Positions 35,369 through 44,523 of a DNA stretch of 57,292 nt are shown here, piece after piece (position 1 is the first letter of the stretch; each line of letters begins with the position of its first letter). The position numbers and the translations under genes were made by a program. Under the pieces are notes generated by a model. That model saw nothing but the letters and a program-made list of their open reading frames with translations. It had not been told where the DNA came from and did no database searches. Origin of the DNA: an uncultured Bacteroidales bacterium (GTDB lineage: Bacteria; Bacteroidota; Bacteroidia; Bacteroidales; FEN-979); the NCBI GenBank assembly GCA_903875045.1, contig CAIQUS010000184.1:1-57292 (forward strand), in the 5' to 3' direction.

Positions 35369-37690
35369 ATGACAAAGAACTTAGTGATTGTTGAGTCTCC
35401 GGCCAAGGCCAAAACCATTGGCGGGTTTCTGGGGAAGGATTTTACGGTGAGATCGTGCATGGGACATGTGGTCGATTTATCGAAGAAAGATCTGGGTGTT
35501 GATATTGAAAACGGATTTATTCCCAAGTATATCATTTCACCTGAAAAGAAAAAGGTTGTTGCTGAACTGACCAAACTGGCCAAAGAATCTGAAGTGGTAT
35601 GGCTGGCATCTGACGAGGACCGCGAAGGGGAGGCCATTTCATGGCACCTCATCGAAGCCCTTGGACTGGATGAAGGCAAAACGAAACGCATTGCCTTTCA
35701 TGAAATAACCAAATCGGCCATTCAGGAGGCCATTGAGCATCCGCGAAGTATTGATAAACACCTGGTTGATGCACAACAGGCACGCCGGGTGCTTGACCGT
35801 CTGGTGGGATTTGAACTTTCTCCGCTTTTGTGGAAAAAGATCAAGCCATCACTTTCAGCCGGACGGGTTCAATCTGTGGCTGTGCGCCTCATCGTGGAGC
35901 GGGAAGATGAGATAAAAAGTTTCCTCAGTACCTCTGCTTTCCGCATTTCAGGCGACTTTTTGCTGAGAAACGGGAATAAACGCAGTTCACTGAAGGCCGA
36001 ACTGAACAAGCGTTTTGTTAAAAAAGAAGATGCAGTGGCTTTCCTCAGGAAGTGCATCAATGCCGAATATACCATTGAAGATGTTGATACCAAGCCCGCA
36101 AAAAAATCACCGGCACCTCCCTTTACCACTTCAACGCTCCAGCAGGAAGCCTCACGTAAACTTGGCTTTTCGGTGGCCAATACCATGCGTGTTGCACAGG
36201 AACTGTATGAATCGGGACTTATTACCTATATGCGTACCGACTCTGTAAACCTTTCGGACATGGCCCTGGCGATGTCTCGTACAGAAATTACCGCTTCCTT
36301 CGGGCAGGAATATGTTAAAACCCGCAAATTCGCCACCAAAACCAAAGGGGCACAGGAAGCGCATGAAGCCATTCGTCCGACTTACATGAACAATAAAACC
36401 ATTGAAGGGGACAAATCGCACAAACGTTTGTATGAATTGATCTGGAAGCGTACCATCGCTTCACAGATGGCCGATGCGGAACTTGAAAAAACCAATGTCA
36501 CCATCGGAGTATCCACAGCAGTTGAAAAGTTCATCGCCAAAGGAGAGGTCATTAAATTTGATGGTTTTCTTAAGGTATATATGGAGTCGACCGATGAGGA
36601 TGAACAAAATGGTGAAGAAGGAATTCTGCCCCCTATGACTGCAGGGGAGAACCTCGATCTGCATGAAATGACGGCCCAGGAAAAATTCACCCAGCAACCA
36701 TTCCGGTATACCGAAGCCATGCTCGTTAAAAAACTGGAAGAACTTGGTATTGGCCGCCCTTCTACTTATGCCCCTACGATTTCAACGATCCAGAAAAGAG
36801 AATATGTCGTCAAGGAGGACCGGGAAGGTGTACAAAGAAGCTTTACCCTGGTCATTTTAAAGAATGCAAAGATTACCGAAGAGATAAAATCTGAAAACGT
36901 AGGGTACGAAAAGGCAAAACTGTTCCCGACAGATATCGGCACCCTGGTGAACAATTTTTTGGTGGAGCATTTCAACAACATCCTGGATTATAATTTTACC
37001 GCCAATGTGGAAGAGGAGTTTGATGAAATTGCCGAGGGCAGGATGGTTTGGAACCAGATGATCAAAGAATTTTACTTTCCTTTTCATAAACAGATTGAGG
37101 CCACACTCGAAAATACAGGAAAGGTAAGTGGCGAAAAACTGCTGGGGAAAGACCCTAAAACCGGCCAGAACGTTTTTGTGAAAATTGGCAGGTACGGTCC
37201 AATGGTTCAAATGGGGGATGCAGATGCCGAGGAAAAACCTAAATTTGCTTCCTTGAAAAAGGGCCAGAGCCTTGATACACTTAATCTTGAGGAAGCTCTT
37301 GAACTTTTCAAACTCCCGCGTTCATTGGGGGAATTTGAATCGACCGAAGTGGTGGTTGCCGTTGGCCGGTTCGGACCATATATCCGCCACCAGTCACTCT
37401 TTTATTCGCTCCCGAAAGAAGATGATCCGCTAACAGTGGAAATTGACCGCGCCGGGGAGATCATCCTTGCCAAACGTCAGGCAGATAGTCAGAAAATTCT
37501 CAAGGAATTTACTGATAATAAAATACTTATACAGGTGCTGAATGGCCGGTATGGCGCTTATATTGCCTGTAACAAGGAAAACTACAAGATACCCAAAGGG
37601 AAAGACCCCAAGTCACTTACCCTTGAAGATTGCAAAACCATCATGGCTGAAACTCAGCCTTCGAAATCAAAATCAAAGAAAAAAAAGTAA
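35369..37690 (+). CDS. topA: DNA topoisomerase I
   Basis: 773 residues from ATG 35369. The Toprim domain opens with LVIVESPAKAKTIGGFLG and has the acidic DEDREGE motif. The catalytic tyrosine is Y287 in LITYMRTDS. Domain blocks EAHEAIRPT and GIGRPSTYAPTISTIQKREY follow. The C-terminal end lacks zinc-finger cysteines and instead has TopoI C-terminal repeat-like segments (KIGRYGPMVQMG, AVGRFGPYIRH, LNGRYGAYIAC), as in many Bacteroidota, and a lysine-rich tail. It relaxes negative supercoils. The arginase-like gene starts 6 bp after its stop and is probably co-transcribed. Confidence 0.96.
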   Translation: MTKNLVIVESPAKAKTIGGFLGKDFTVRSCMGHVVDLSKKDLGVDIENGFIPKYIISPEKKKVVAELTKLAKESEVVWLASDEDREGEAISWHLIEALGLDEGKTKRIAFHEITKSAIQEAIEHPRSIDKHLVDAQQARRVLDRLVGFELSPLLWKKIKPSLSAGRVQSVAVRLIVEREDEIKSFLSTSAFRISGDFLLRNGNKRSSLKAELNKRFVKKEDAVAFLRKCINAEYTIEDVDTKPAKKSPAPPFTTSTLQQEASRKLGFSVANTMRVAQELYESGLITYMRTDSVNLSDMALAMSRTEITASFGQEYVKTRKFATKTKGAQEAHEAIRPTYMNNKTIEGDKSHKRLYELIWKRTIASQMADAELEKTNVTIGVSTAVEKFIAKGEVIKFDGFLKVYMESTDEDEQNGEEGILPPMTAGENLDLHEMTAQEKFTQQPFRYTEAMLVKKLEELGIGRPSTYAPTISTIQKREYVVKEDREGVQRSFTLVILKNAKITEEIKSENVGYEKAKLFPTDIGTLVNNFLVEHFNNILDYNFTANVEEEFDEIAEGRMVWNQMIKEFYFPFHKQIEATLENTGKVSGEKLLGKDPKTGQNVFVKIGRYGPMVQMGDADAEEKPKFASLKKGQSLDTLNLEEALELFKLPRSLGEFESTEVVVAVGRFGPYIRHQSLFYSLPKEDDPLTVEIDRAGEIILAKRQADSQKILKEFTDNKILIQVLNGRYGAYIACNKENYKIPKGKDPKSLTLEDCKTIMAETQPSKSKSKKKK

Positions 37691-37696
37691 TGTCCC

Positions 37697-38875
37697 ATGG
37701 ATATTTCGGCTTTTTTTGAACCCCTCGACCTGAATGAATTTCCTTCTATCCAGGAATCAACCGGCCTGGTTAGGCTTGGTAACATCATTGCACTGCATAC
37801 AGAAGCCGATGGTTTACCTGATTATTCAGCCTGCCATATCGCCCTGATCGGTGTAACCGACGACAGAAAAACGGTTGGAAATGCAGGATGCGGCCTGGCA
37901 CCCGATTCGATCCGGAAATTCCTTTTTCAGCTGAACATTGGCCCCTATCCGATTAAGATGGTCGACCTCGGAAATATTAAAACTGGATTTTCGGTCACCG
38001 ATACCTATTTTGCATTAAGTTCGGCGATTGCTGAACTTATTGAAAATAATGTTGTTCCGATAATCCTGGGTGGCAGTCAGGACATGACCTTCGCCAATTA
38101 TCAGGCCTATCAGAGCCTTGGCCAGATCATCAACATTGTGGCAGTTGATCCGATGTTTGACCTTGGAAAATCTGATGAGGAACTCAACGCGCAATCCTAC
38201 CTGAGCAGCATCATCCTGCACCAGCCCAATTTTCTTTTCAATTACGCCAACATTGGTTATCAAACCTATTTCATTGACCAGGATGCACTCCGGCTGATGA
38301 AAAACCTTTTCTTTGACACCTATCGGCTGGGGATTGTACGTGAATCCATTGAAGATGTTGAGCCGATTGTGCGCAATGCCGATATGCTTACCTTCGATGT
38401 TTCTGCCATCCGTAATTCCGATGCACCGGGTAACGGAAATGCCACCCCGAATGGTTTTTATGGTGAAGAAGCCTGCCAGATTGTGCGATATGCGGGATTA
38501 AGCGATAAGTTAACATCTATTGGCTTTTATGAAGTAAACCCAAGGTTTGATAAAACCGGGCAAACCGCTCACCTGGTGGCGCAGATGATCTGGTATTTTA
38601 TTGATGGTTACTATAACCGCGCCAACGATTTTCCATTTAAAAACGAAGAGGATTATCTGAAATACCGTGTGAGTATCAGAGATCACAAGGAAGAGATTGT
38701 TTTTTACAAGAGTAAAAAAACCGATCGCTGGTGGATGGAGATTCCGTTGCCGGCCGAACAGCGCATCAAGTATGAAAGGCACTACCTGGTGCCTTGTTCC
38801 TACAAAGACTACCAGATTGCCTGCGAAAACGATATCCCCGACAGGTGGTGGATGGTGTACCAGAAATTGATGTGA
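37697..38875 (+). CDS. Arginase-fold (ureohydrolase superfamily) protein with degenerate metal site
   Basis: 392 residues. The arginase fold can be followed (VGNAGCGLAPDSIRKFLF, VPIILGGSQDMTFANY, IINIVAVDPMFDLG, MLTFDVSAIRNSDAPG, SIGFYEVNPRFDKTGQTAHL). However, the metal ligands of active enzymes are changed. GGxHD/S reads GGSQD, DAHxD reads DPMFD, and the late DxD reads DVS. Without these histidine and aspartate ligands a dinuclear manganese site is unlikely, so this seems to be a non-hydrolytic homologue. The C-terminal ~90 residues (about 305-392, FPFKNEEDYLKYRVSIRDHK ... RWWMEIP) are an extension absent from ordinary arginases. It follows topA in a probable operon. Function unknown. Confidence 0.8.
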   Translation: MDISAFFEPLDLNEFPSIQESTGLVRLGNIIALHTEADGLPDYSACHIALIGVTDDRKTVGNAGCGLAPDSIRKFLFQLNIGPYPIKMVDLGNIKTGFSVTDTYFALSSAIAELIENNVVPIILGGSQDMTFANYQAYQSLGQIINIVAVDPMFDLGKSDEELNAQSYLSSIILHQPNFLFNYANIGYQTYFIDQDALRLMKNLFFDTYRLGIVRESIEDVEPIVRNADMLTFDVSAIRNSDAPGNGNATPNGFYGEEACQIVRYAGLSDKLTSIGFYEVNPRFDKTGQTAHLVAQMIWYFIDGYYNRANDFPFKNEEDYLKYRVSIRDHKEEIVFYKSKKTDRWWMEIPLPAEQRIKYERHYLVPCSYKDYQIACENDIPDRWWMVYQKLM

Positions 38876-38961
38876 TTGCCCTCTAAGAATTTCACCACTA
38901 TCTTACTTTAATTGAAGCGGGATACATGATTAATTGCTGACATGAGAAAAACAGGTTGAAT

Positions 38962-39493
38962 TCATACATGATCCAGTTGAATTTGCCCTGTAACAAAATC
39001 AATGGTGATCTGCAACAATTTTCTTAATCGGTAACTGAGCCGTTTTCTCTTTTCCACTTCCTGTGGTTATCAGAATGGAGTTACTGAAATCCTTACCGGC
39101 ATAGCAGATTTTTCCAATAAAGACCGGTTGATCACGGTGGTTGTAGCGCCGGTATCCAGGGCAAAACAAGCATCTTCAGTTCGTTTTGCACCTGATACGC
39201 TAACTTTAATCAGGATAAACCCCGTTTTGAATCGAATTGCTCCATCAGAGTACAAAAACCTGGTCTTTCGGGATATCACCTGTAAACATAATGGTATAAT
39301 GCTGAAGTAGCCCTGAGCCCTCTTTCATCACGAATTGATGAACTTTTCCTTTGTCCGTATGATAAAAAAGGAGCTGACCCGATTTCAGGCTCCCATCCTT
39401 GTCCGAATATACCGGATCTGCAATAAGCACCTAGTCGTCAACGGCTGTTTTTTTAATGTCATGTATTGACCTTGTTCTTATTTCAGTAATCAT
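38962..39493 (-). pseudogene. Decayed retropepsin-like aspartyl protease gene
   Basis: On the minus strand a start at 39493 gives MITEIRTRSIHDIKKTAVDD, then an in-frame TAG, then VLIADPVYSDKDGSLKSGQ and a frame shift near 39250. The next frame carries FALDTGATTTVINRSLLEK, the active-site DTGA signature of retropepsin-like proteases. Another shift near 39075 leads to SILITTGSGKEKTAQLPIKK and one more to the end at about 38962. At least one nonsense and two to three frameshift changes show the gene is dead. The intact protein would have been a roughly 160-residue cytoplasmic or exported protein; no signal peptide is seen. Confidence 0.7.
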
Positions 39494-39550
39494 ACATTGA
39501 TTTTTAATCGATTTATACATATAAAAATACAACAAAATACCAGATTAAAT

Positions 39551-39865
39551 AACTCAAGTTTTGGAGTTAACCGAGTGCCTTGATACTTCAATATTCATGA
39601 GGGTTTTCAGCGGTTTTCATTAAAAAAACTCATCATATCATCCCTTCGGGATTTTGTTGCAAATCCAACTTGTTTACCTACAATCATATCATCCCTTCGG
39701 GATTTTGGTGTGATTCAGGAAATGCCATTTTAATGATCTTAAGCCCGAAGGGCTGACATGATTATAGAAAGATCCAATTATAAAGTCTATCCATAAACCC
39801 CGAAGGGGTGAAATATCAAATAAGACAAACACAAATTACAAATATTCGACCCCGAAACTTGAGTT
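39551..39865. mobile_element. Non-coding palindromic element with inverted ends
   Basis: The ends AACTCAAGTTTTGG (39551-39564) and CCGAAACTTGAGTT (39852-39865) are inverted copies with one mismatch in 14. Between them are four small palindromes around a CCTTCGGG/CCCGAAGGG core: two direct copies of CATATCATCCCTTCGGGATT (39634 and 39685), AAGCCCGAAGGGCTGACAT (39741) and AACCCCGAAGGGGTGAAATA (39796). No reading frame is present. It fills the gap between the protease pseudogene and ruvC. Confidence 0.7.
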
Positions 39866-39927
39866 AAATAGCACCCCGGATAAGTCTCTAGCATCTAACC
39901 CTGAGGTAGCTGCAGTGTACAACCCAT

Positions 39928-40479
39928 TTACCCCAGCCTCTCCGGGTTTGCCGTCAGAAAACTTTTCCAGCCGGTAAATTTCTTGCCGGTTTCGGGACGC
40001 CCGTTTTGAAAATAATGGCAAACCGCGGCAGCCAGCCCGTCGGTGGCATCCAGGGTATCGGCTTCAAAGGGAATCTGCAGGAGGTGAACCAGCATGGCGG
40101 CTACCTGCTCTTTGGAGGCGGCGCCATTTCCGGTGATGGATTGCTTTATCTTCCGGGGGGAATATTCGAAAATGGGAAGTGATCGTGATAAGGCTGCAGC
40201 AATAGCCACCCCCTGCGCACGGCCGAGTTTTAACATCGATTGAACATTTTTACCGAAAAATGGCGCTTCGATCGATAATTCATCCGGGTGATACTGCTCA
40301 ATCAGTGAAATCATCCGGTCAAAAATAATTTTCAGCCGTAAAGGATGGTCGTCGTATTTGTTTAATTTTAACACGCCCAAAGCGAGCATCGATATTTTAT
40401 TCCCGGTGATACTGATCACCCCATAACCCATGATGGTGGTTCCGGGGTCAATCCCTAAAATAATTCGTTCGCCGGTCAT
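39928..40479 (-). CDS. ruvC: Holliday junction endonuclease RuvC
   Basis: 183 residues from ATG 40479 ([20 protein letters not shown]). The first catalytic aspartate is in GIDPG, the glutamate in [10 protein letters not shown], and the last aspartates in [14 protein letters not shown]. The [20 protein letters not shown] block is typical. An extended frame up to 40503 exists, but family length and the -7 box at 40501-40508 favour 40479. RuvC cuts Holliday junctions with RuvAB; ruvAB are not nearby. Divergent from the YbhN-like gene. Confidence 0.96.
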   Translation of the reverse strand: MTGERIILGIDPGTTIMGYGVISITGNKISMLALGVLKLNKYDDHPLRLKIIFDRMISLIEQYHPDELSIEAPFFGKNVQSMLKLGRAQGVAIAAALSRSLPIFEYSPRKIKQSITGNGAASKEQVAAMLVHLLQIPFEADTLDATDGLAAAVCHYFQNGRPETGKKFTGWKSFLTANPERLG

Positions 40480-40484
40480 ACAGT

Positions 40485-41513
40485 ATGATAAATAATTTGT
40501 CAAAAGTACGGAAAATAGTGAACCTCCTGATCCAGCTGGCCATTTTTATCGTCACCTGCGTATTCATCTATCACCAGGTATTTCAAAAAACCGACCTGCC
40601 CGGATTGTTGCATACACTCGAGAAGGATTTTATGAAACCTGCTTTTCAAAAAGGTATTTTGGTTGTTTTTTTCATGATGTTTGTCAATTGGGGCCTTGAA
40701 GCATACAAGTGGAAATACCTGATCGGAAAGGTGGAAAGGGTCAGTTTTTTACAAGCATTTCAGGCGGTATTGACAGGTATCAGCATCAGTTCATTCATAC
40801 CCAACAGGGTAGGGGAGTTCTTCGGGAGGGTATATATCCTGAAATCGGCAAGCCGGATTGAAAGTATTCTGATCACGGTGGTTGGAAGCATGAGCCAGCT
40901 GCTGATCACTGTACTTGCCGGTTCCCTTGCTCTCCTGATTTTTATTCCTCATTATCTCCCGGCAGCAGGGTTCAGCCAGGGGTATCTCTATTATAGCCTG
41001 ATCACACTCGTACTGGCACTTGATCTTTTGCTGCTTGGCATGTTTTTCAAGCTCTCTTTTCTTACGACGCTCAAAGAGCGGCTTCTTCAGAATGGATTGA
41101 AGGGCATGCAGAAATTCTTCAGGGTTTTTGCATTCTATCGTAACCGTGAAATGGCCACAGTCATGATGCTGAGCCTGGCCAGGTACCTGGTTTTCTCTTC
41201 ACAGTTTTATCTCCTGCTGATATTGCTGGAGGTAAGGATTCCCTATTTGAATGCCCTTGTTTTAATTGCGCTCATCTATTTTATCATGGCCATTATTCCC
41301 ACCATCGCCCTCACCGAACTGGGTATCAGGGGATCTGTTGCGCTCTATGTTTTCGGTCTCTATTTCGGACAACTATTCCCCACCACAGAAGCATACAGCG
41401 TGGGGATTTTTGCCGCATCAACCCTTTTGTGGATGATCAATCTCGGCATACCGGCAGTGGTCGGTACGATTTTCGTATTCCGTCTGCAGTTTTTCAGAAA
41501 ACCCATTGATTGA
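40485..41513 (+). CDS. YbhN/UPF0104-type integral membrane protein
   Basis: 342 residues with about eight membrane helices, fitting the lysylphosphatidylglycerol synthase TM / UPF0104 family. Family features include [40 protein letters not shown] and the late block [18 protein letters not shown]. The cytoplasmic aminoacyl-transfer domain is absent, so it is a flippase-like or transport-related member. The stop overlaps the start of the glycosyltransferase by 4 bp (41510-41513), suggesting joint work on a lipid-linked sugar; that is inference. Confidence 0.85.
   Translation: MINNLSKVRKIVNLLIQLAIFIVTCVFIYHQVFQKTDLPGLLHTLEKDFMKPAFQKGILVVFFMMFVNWGLEAYKWKYLIGKVERVSFLQAFQAVLTGISISSFIPNRVGEFFGRVYILKSASRIESILITVVGSMSQLLITVLAGSLALLIFIPHYLPAAGFSQGYLYYSLITLVLALDLLLLGMFFKLSFLTTLKERLLQNGLKGMQKFFRVFAFYRNREMATVMMLSLARYLVFSSQFYLLLILLEVRIPYLNALVLIALIYFIMAIIPTIALTELGIRGSVALYVFGLYFGQLFPTTEAYSVGIFAASTLLWMINLGIPAVVGTIFVFRLQFFRKPID
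40501..40508 (-). promoter_or_regulatory. -7 box of ruvC
   Basis: TACTTTTG on the minus strand, perfect TAnnTTTG, 22 bp from the ruvC start. It lies inside the first codons of the divergent membrane protein gene, so the two promoters must overlap the opposing coding region. Confidence 0.5.
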
Positions 41514-42664
41514 TGTTACTTCCTGAAACCTTTTCCCTGCTTTTATGGTCGATCATGATCCTTTATGGGTCTATTATCCTGGTCTTTACCATCGGATTGG
41601 TAAAATCGCCATATCGGTCAGGACGCCTTTCAACCCGAACCCCTGGGTTTGTTTCTGTTATTGTTCCGGTCCGCAACGAGGAGGGCAATATTTTACGGAT
41701 CCTGGATGAATTATGTGGGCAGGATTTTCCTGCAGATTTGCTGGAGGTGATCGTGACCGATGATTTTTCAACAGATGACACCATGGCAATAGCCGGTCGG
41801 TATGCCATCGGGCATCCTGAATTTCCGCTGATCATGGTATCATCCAAAGGCGCTGACCCAACCGTCCCCGGGAAAAAAATGGCCATTGAAAGGGCTGTGG
41901 CGAAGGCACAAGGAGAAATATTGCTCTTTACCGATGCTGATACATTCAGGGGGTATCACTGGATTTCTTCGATGGTTTCCGGTTTCGGATCATCCGGGGT
42001 TCAAATGGTCCTGGGCCCTGTTTACTTTTGCCATGAGAAAAATCTGTTGCAGAAAATCCAATCGCTCGAATTTCTGGGACTGATGGGAACCACTGCAGGG
42101 AGTGCTGCATTAGGCTTTCCGGTCATGTGCAATGGTGCAAACCTGGCCTACCGGAGAGATGCATTCTTTCAAACCGGTGGTTTCAGCGCCAATCTGCAAT
42201 ATAGTTCGGGAGATGACCAGTTTATAATGAGTTCCATCAGAAAACACTATGGGAGGGGAGCCGTGGTTTTCAGCTATCATTCGTTGTCGTCGGTGGGTAC
42301 TGAGCCGGAGGCCACCCTGGCAGGTTTTTTTAACCAGCGAATACGCTGGGTTTCCAAGAGCCGGGGTTACCGCGATCCGGTTGTTATTTTCGTCGGCATC
42401 GTTACCTGGTTAACCCATTTTCTATTGCTGACCGGCATTTTGACGGGTTTCTGCTTTCCGATGATTCTATCACTTTCACTCCTGCTTTGGTTTGTGAAAA
42501 TTTTAATGGAATACCCGATGGTTTGGATCATGATCCGGTTTTTCGAAAGAAAAAAACTTCCACGAAACTACGTGATCGCACAGGTTTTTCAGTTGGTTTA
42601 TGTACCCCTGGCCGGCATGTTGGGTTTGTTTCTTCCATACCGGTGGAAAGGAAGAAAAGGATAA
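41510..42664 (+). CDS. Family 2 glycosyltransferase, membrane-bound
   Basis: 384 residues. One N-terminal helix (about 8-28), then a GT-A domain with VSVIVPVRNEEGNILRILDE, a metal-binding LLFTDADT, ANLAYRRDAFFQTGGF and GDDQF (acceptor-side acid), and the QRIRWVSKSRGYRD motif (Q/RxxRW class). Two to three C-terminal helices follow (LTHFLLLTGILTGFCFPMIL). Processive or single-addition sugar transfer to a lipid or polymer is likely; donor and acceptor are unknown. Coupled to the YbhN-like protein gene. Confidence 0.9.
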   Translation: MMLLPETFSLLLWSIMILYGSIILVFTIGLVKSPYRSGRLSTRTPGFVSVIVPVRNEEGNILRILDELCGQDFPADLLEVIVTDDFSTDDTMAIAGRYAIGHPEFPLIMVSSKGADPTVPGKKMAIERAVAKAQGEILLFTDADTFRGYHWISSMVSGFGSSGVQMVLGPVYFCHEKNLLQKIQSLEFLGLMGTTAGSAALGFPVMCNGANLAYRRDAFFQTGGFSANLQYSSGDDQFIMSSIRKHYGRGAVVFSYHSLSSVGTEPEATLAGFFNQRIRWVSKSRGYRDPVVIFVGIVTWLTHFLLLTGILTGFCFPMILSLSLLLWFVKILMEYPMVWIMIRFFERKKLPRNYVIAQVFQLVYVPLAGMLGLFLPYRWKGRKG

Positions 42665-42669
42665 TGGGA

Positions 42670-43359
42670 TTATAATTTTCGCAGGATGGATTCAGCTGCG
42701 GTGAGATCGTACGGATGGGTGATTTTAATGTTGGCCGGGTCGCCGTCAATCAGGTGTATGGTCTCGCCAATACTCTCAGCAACTGTGGCATCATCGGTAA
42801 AACTATCCCGGAATTCCTGATCGTATGCCTTTTTGAGGGTAGCCAGATAAAAGACCTGTGGGGTTTGTACGATTCGGACATCCTCACGCGGTAGCCTCAC
42901 GCTACAGCATGAGGCAATATGGTGTATGTCTCCCGACAGGATCCTCAACGACTCGGTGGCCGGTATCACCGGGATACAGTTTCCCGACTGACCGGCTGTA
43001 AGAAACGCAGTGCGGATGAGTGATTCAGAAATCAGCGGCCTTGCACCGTCGTGAATGGCAACCAATCCATCACCGTCGAGGGTCGAAAGTGCGTTTTTAA
43101 CCGAAAGAAACCGGGTTTCCCCACCTGCAACAACCTGATGGGGAATCATAAAGAAATATTGATCACAAAGCTTTTGCCAGGAGTGAAAATGTTCGGCAGG
43201 CAAGGCCAGAACCATCGAAATTTCGGGAAATGCGTGGTAAAAAGCCTCAAGGCTGTACATCAGCAGCGGTTTTCCGTTCAGGAGGAGAAATTGTTTCGGG
43301 ATACCGGCATTCATCCTGGTTCCCACACCGCCTGCCACAATAACCGCCCACTTTTTCAA
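42670..43359 (-). CDS. ispD: 2-C-methyl-D-erythritol 4-phosphate cytidylyltransferase
   Basis: 229 residues. The nucleotide-binding start is WAVIVAGGVGTRMNAGIPKQ with the second lysine context LLLNGKPLLMYSLEAF, then VAIHDGARPLISESLI and the C-terminal TDDATVAES and DPANIKITHPYDL motifs. It makes CDP-ME in the non-mevalonate isoprenoid path. It faces the glycosyltransferase gene with a 5-bp gap and follows queA on the same strand over a tandem repeat array. Confidence 0.96.
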   Translation of the reverse strand: MKKWAVIVAGGVGTRMNAGIPKQFLLLNGKPLLMYSLEAFYHAFPEISMVLALPAEHFHSWQKLCDQYFFMIPHQVVAGGETRFLSVKNALSTLDGDGLVAIHDGARPLISESLIRTAFLTAGQSGNCIPVIPATESLRILSGDIHHIASCCSVRLPREDVRIVQTPQVFYLATLKKAYDQEFRDSFTDDATVAESIGETIHLIDGDPANIKITHPYDLTAAESILRKL

Positions 43360-43370
43360 AGAAACATCCT

Positions 43371-43424
43371 GTTTACCAGTTTACCCGCTTACCCGTTCAC
43401 CCGTTTACCCGTTCACCCGTTTAC
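43371..43424. repeat. Octamer tandem repeat (units CCCGTTTA / CCCGTTCA)
   Basis: About six copies of an 8-bp unit between queA and ispD. Non-coding; same period but different sequence from the arrays at 1279 and 9563. Confidence 0.85.
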
Positions 43425-44470
43425 AAAATCAACATCGGATTCCCATACGTGAAAAACTTATACTTCTTGTCAATGGCCACTTCATAAGCCTTCATCAGAA
43501 GATCATATCCTGCAAAGGCAGCCACCATCATCATCATAGGCGATTGCGACATGTGCAGGTTGGTGATCATGGCATTGGCAATGCTGAATTCATAAGGAGG
43601 AAAGATGAATTTATTGGTCCAGCCGCGGTATGGTTTGAGTGTACCGGCAACAGTTACCGACGATTCGATGGCTTTCATGGTGGTTGTTCCTACAGCTACG
43701 ATGCGTCCTTTGCGGGCCATGGAACGGTTCACGATTTCGGCTGCTTCAGCTTCAATGATCATCTCCTCCGAATCCATTTTATGCTTGGTCAAATCTTCTA
43801 CATCGATTGTGCGGAAGTTGCCGAGCCCGAGGTGTAAGGTGATTTCGGCAAAAGAAACACCCTGAAGTTCAAGGCGTTTGATGATTTCACGGCTGAAATG
43901 CATGCCGGCCGTAGGTGCGGCTACAGCCCCTTCATGCTTGGCAAAGATGGTTTGATAACGCTCTTCGTCCTCAGTGGTGGCCTGTCGGTTATGGATTTTA
44001 GGCAACGGGGTTTCGCCCAGTCGCTGAATGGTCTTTTTGAACTCTTCGTAAGGTCCGTCAAACAAAAAACGGATGGTACGTCCACGAGAAGTGGTGTTGT
44101 CGATTACTTCAGCAACCAGGGAATCATCGTCGCCGAAATATAATTTATTGCCGATCCGGATTTTACGGGCAGGATCTACCAGCACATCCCAGAGGCGCGA
44201 TTCACGGTTCAACTCGCGAAGCAGAAACACTTCAATTTTGGCGCCAGTTTTTTCTTTTTCCCCGTAGAGTCTCGCCGGGAAAACCTTTGTATTGTTGATA
44301 ATAAAAACATCACCATCCCCAAAATAGGTCAGTATGTCTTTGAACTGGGCATGTTCAATGGTTTGAGTTTTGCGGTCGAGCACCAACATTGGAACTTCGT
44401 CACGATGTTTCGACGGATGGTTGGCGATCAGTTCGGGGGGTAGGTGGAAGCGAAACTGGGATAATTTCAT
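43421..44470 (-). CDS. queA: tRNA preQ1(34) S-adenosylmethionine ribosyltransferase-isomerase
   Basis: 349 residues, the usual length. The first block [20 protein letters not shown] is diagnostic, and [39 protein letters not shown] and [14 protein letters not shown] follow. QueA transfers and isomerises the ribosyl part of SAM to preQ1 in tRNA to give epoxyqueuosine. The stop lies within the tandem repeat array edge. A -7 box (44497-44504) precedes it. Confidence 0.97.
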   Translation of the reverse strand: MKLSQFRFHLPPELIANHPSKHRDEVPMLVLDRKTQTIEHAQFKDILTYFGDGDVFIINNTKVFPARLYGEKEKTGAKIEVFLLRELNRESRLWDVLVDPARKIRIGNKLYFGDDDSLVAEVIDNTTSRGRTIRFLFDGPYEEFKKTIQRLGETPLPKIHNRQATTEDEERYQTIFAKHEGAVAAPTAGMHFSREIIKRLELQGVSFAEITLHLGLGNFRTIDVEDLTKHKMDSEEMIIEAEAAEIVNRSMARKGRIVAVGTTTMKAIESSVTVAGTLKPYRGWTNKFIFPPYEFSIANAMITNLHMSQSPMMMMVAAFAGYDLLMKAYEVAIDKKYKFFTYGNPMLIL

Positions 44471-44496
44471 GGGATTCTGCCGGTTAAAAAGGGCGG

Positions 44497-44504
44497 CAAA
44501 GGTA
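44497..44504 (-). promoter_or_regulatory. -7 box of queA
   Basis: TACCTTTG on the minus strand, perfect TAnnTTTG, 27 bp before the queA start. Confidence 0.5.
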
Positions 44505-44523
44505 ATGATTTATTAGATATTTG

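Noticed and set aside
39634-39816. CRISPR-like array of CCTTCGGG palindromes
   Set aside because: Spacing is irregular, the copies differ and two are of another type; no cas genes.
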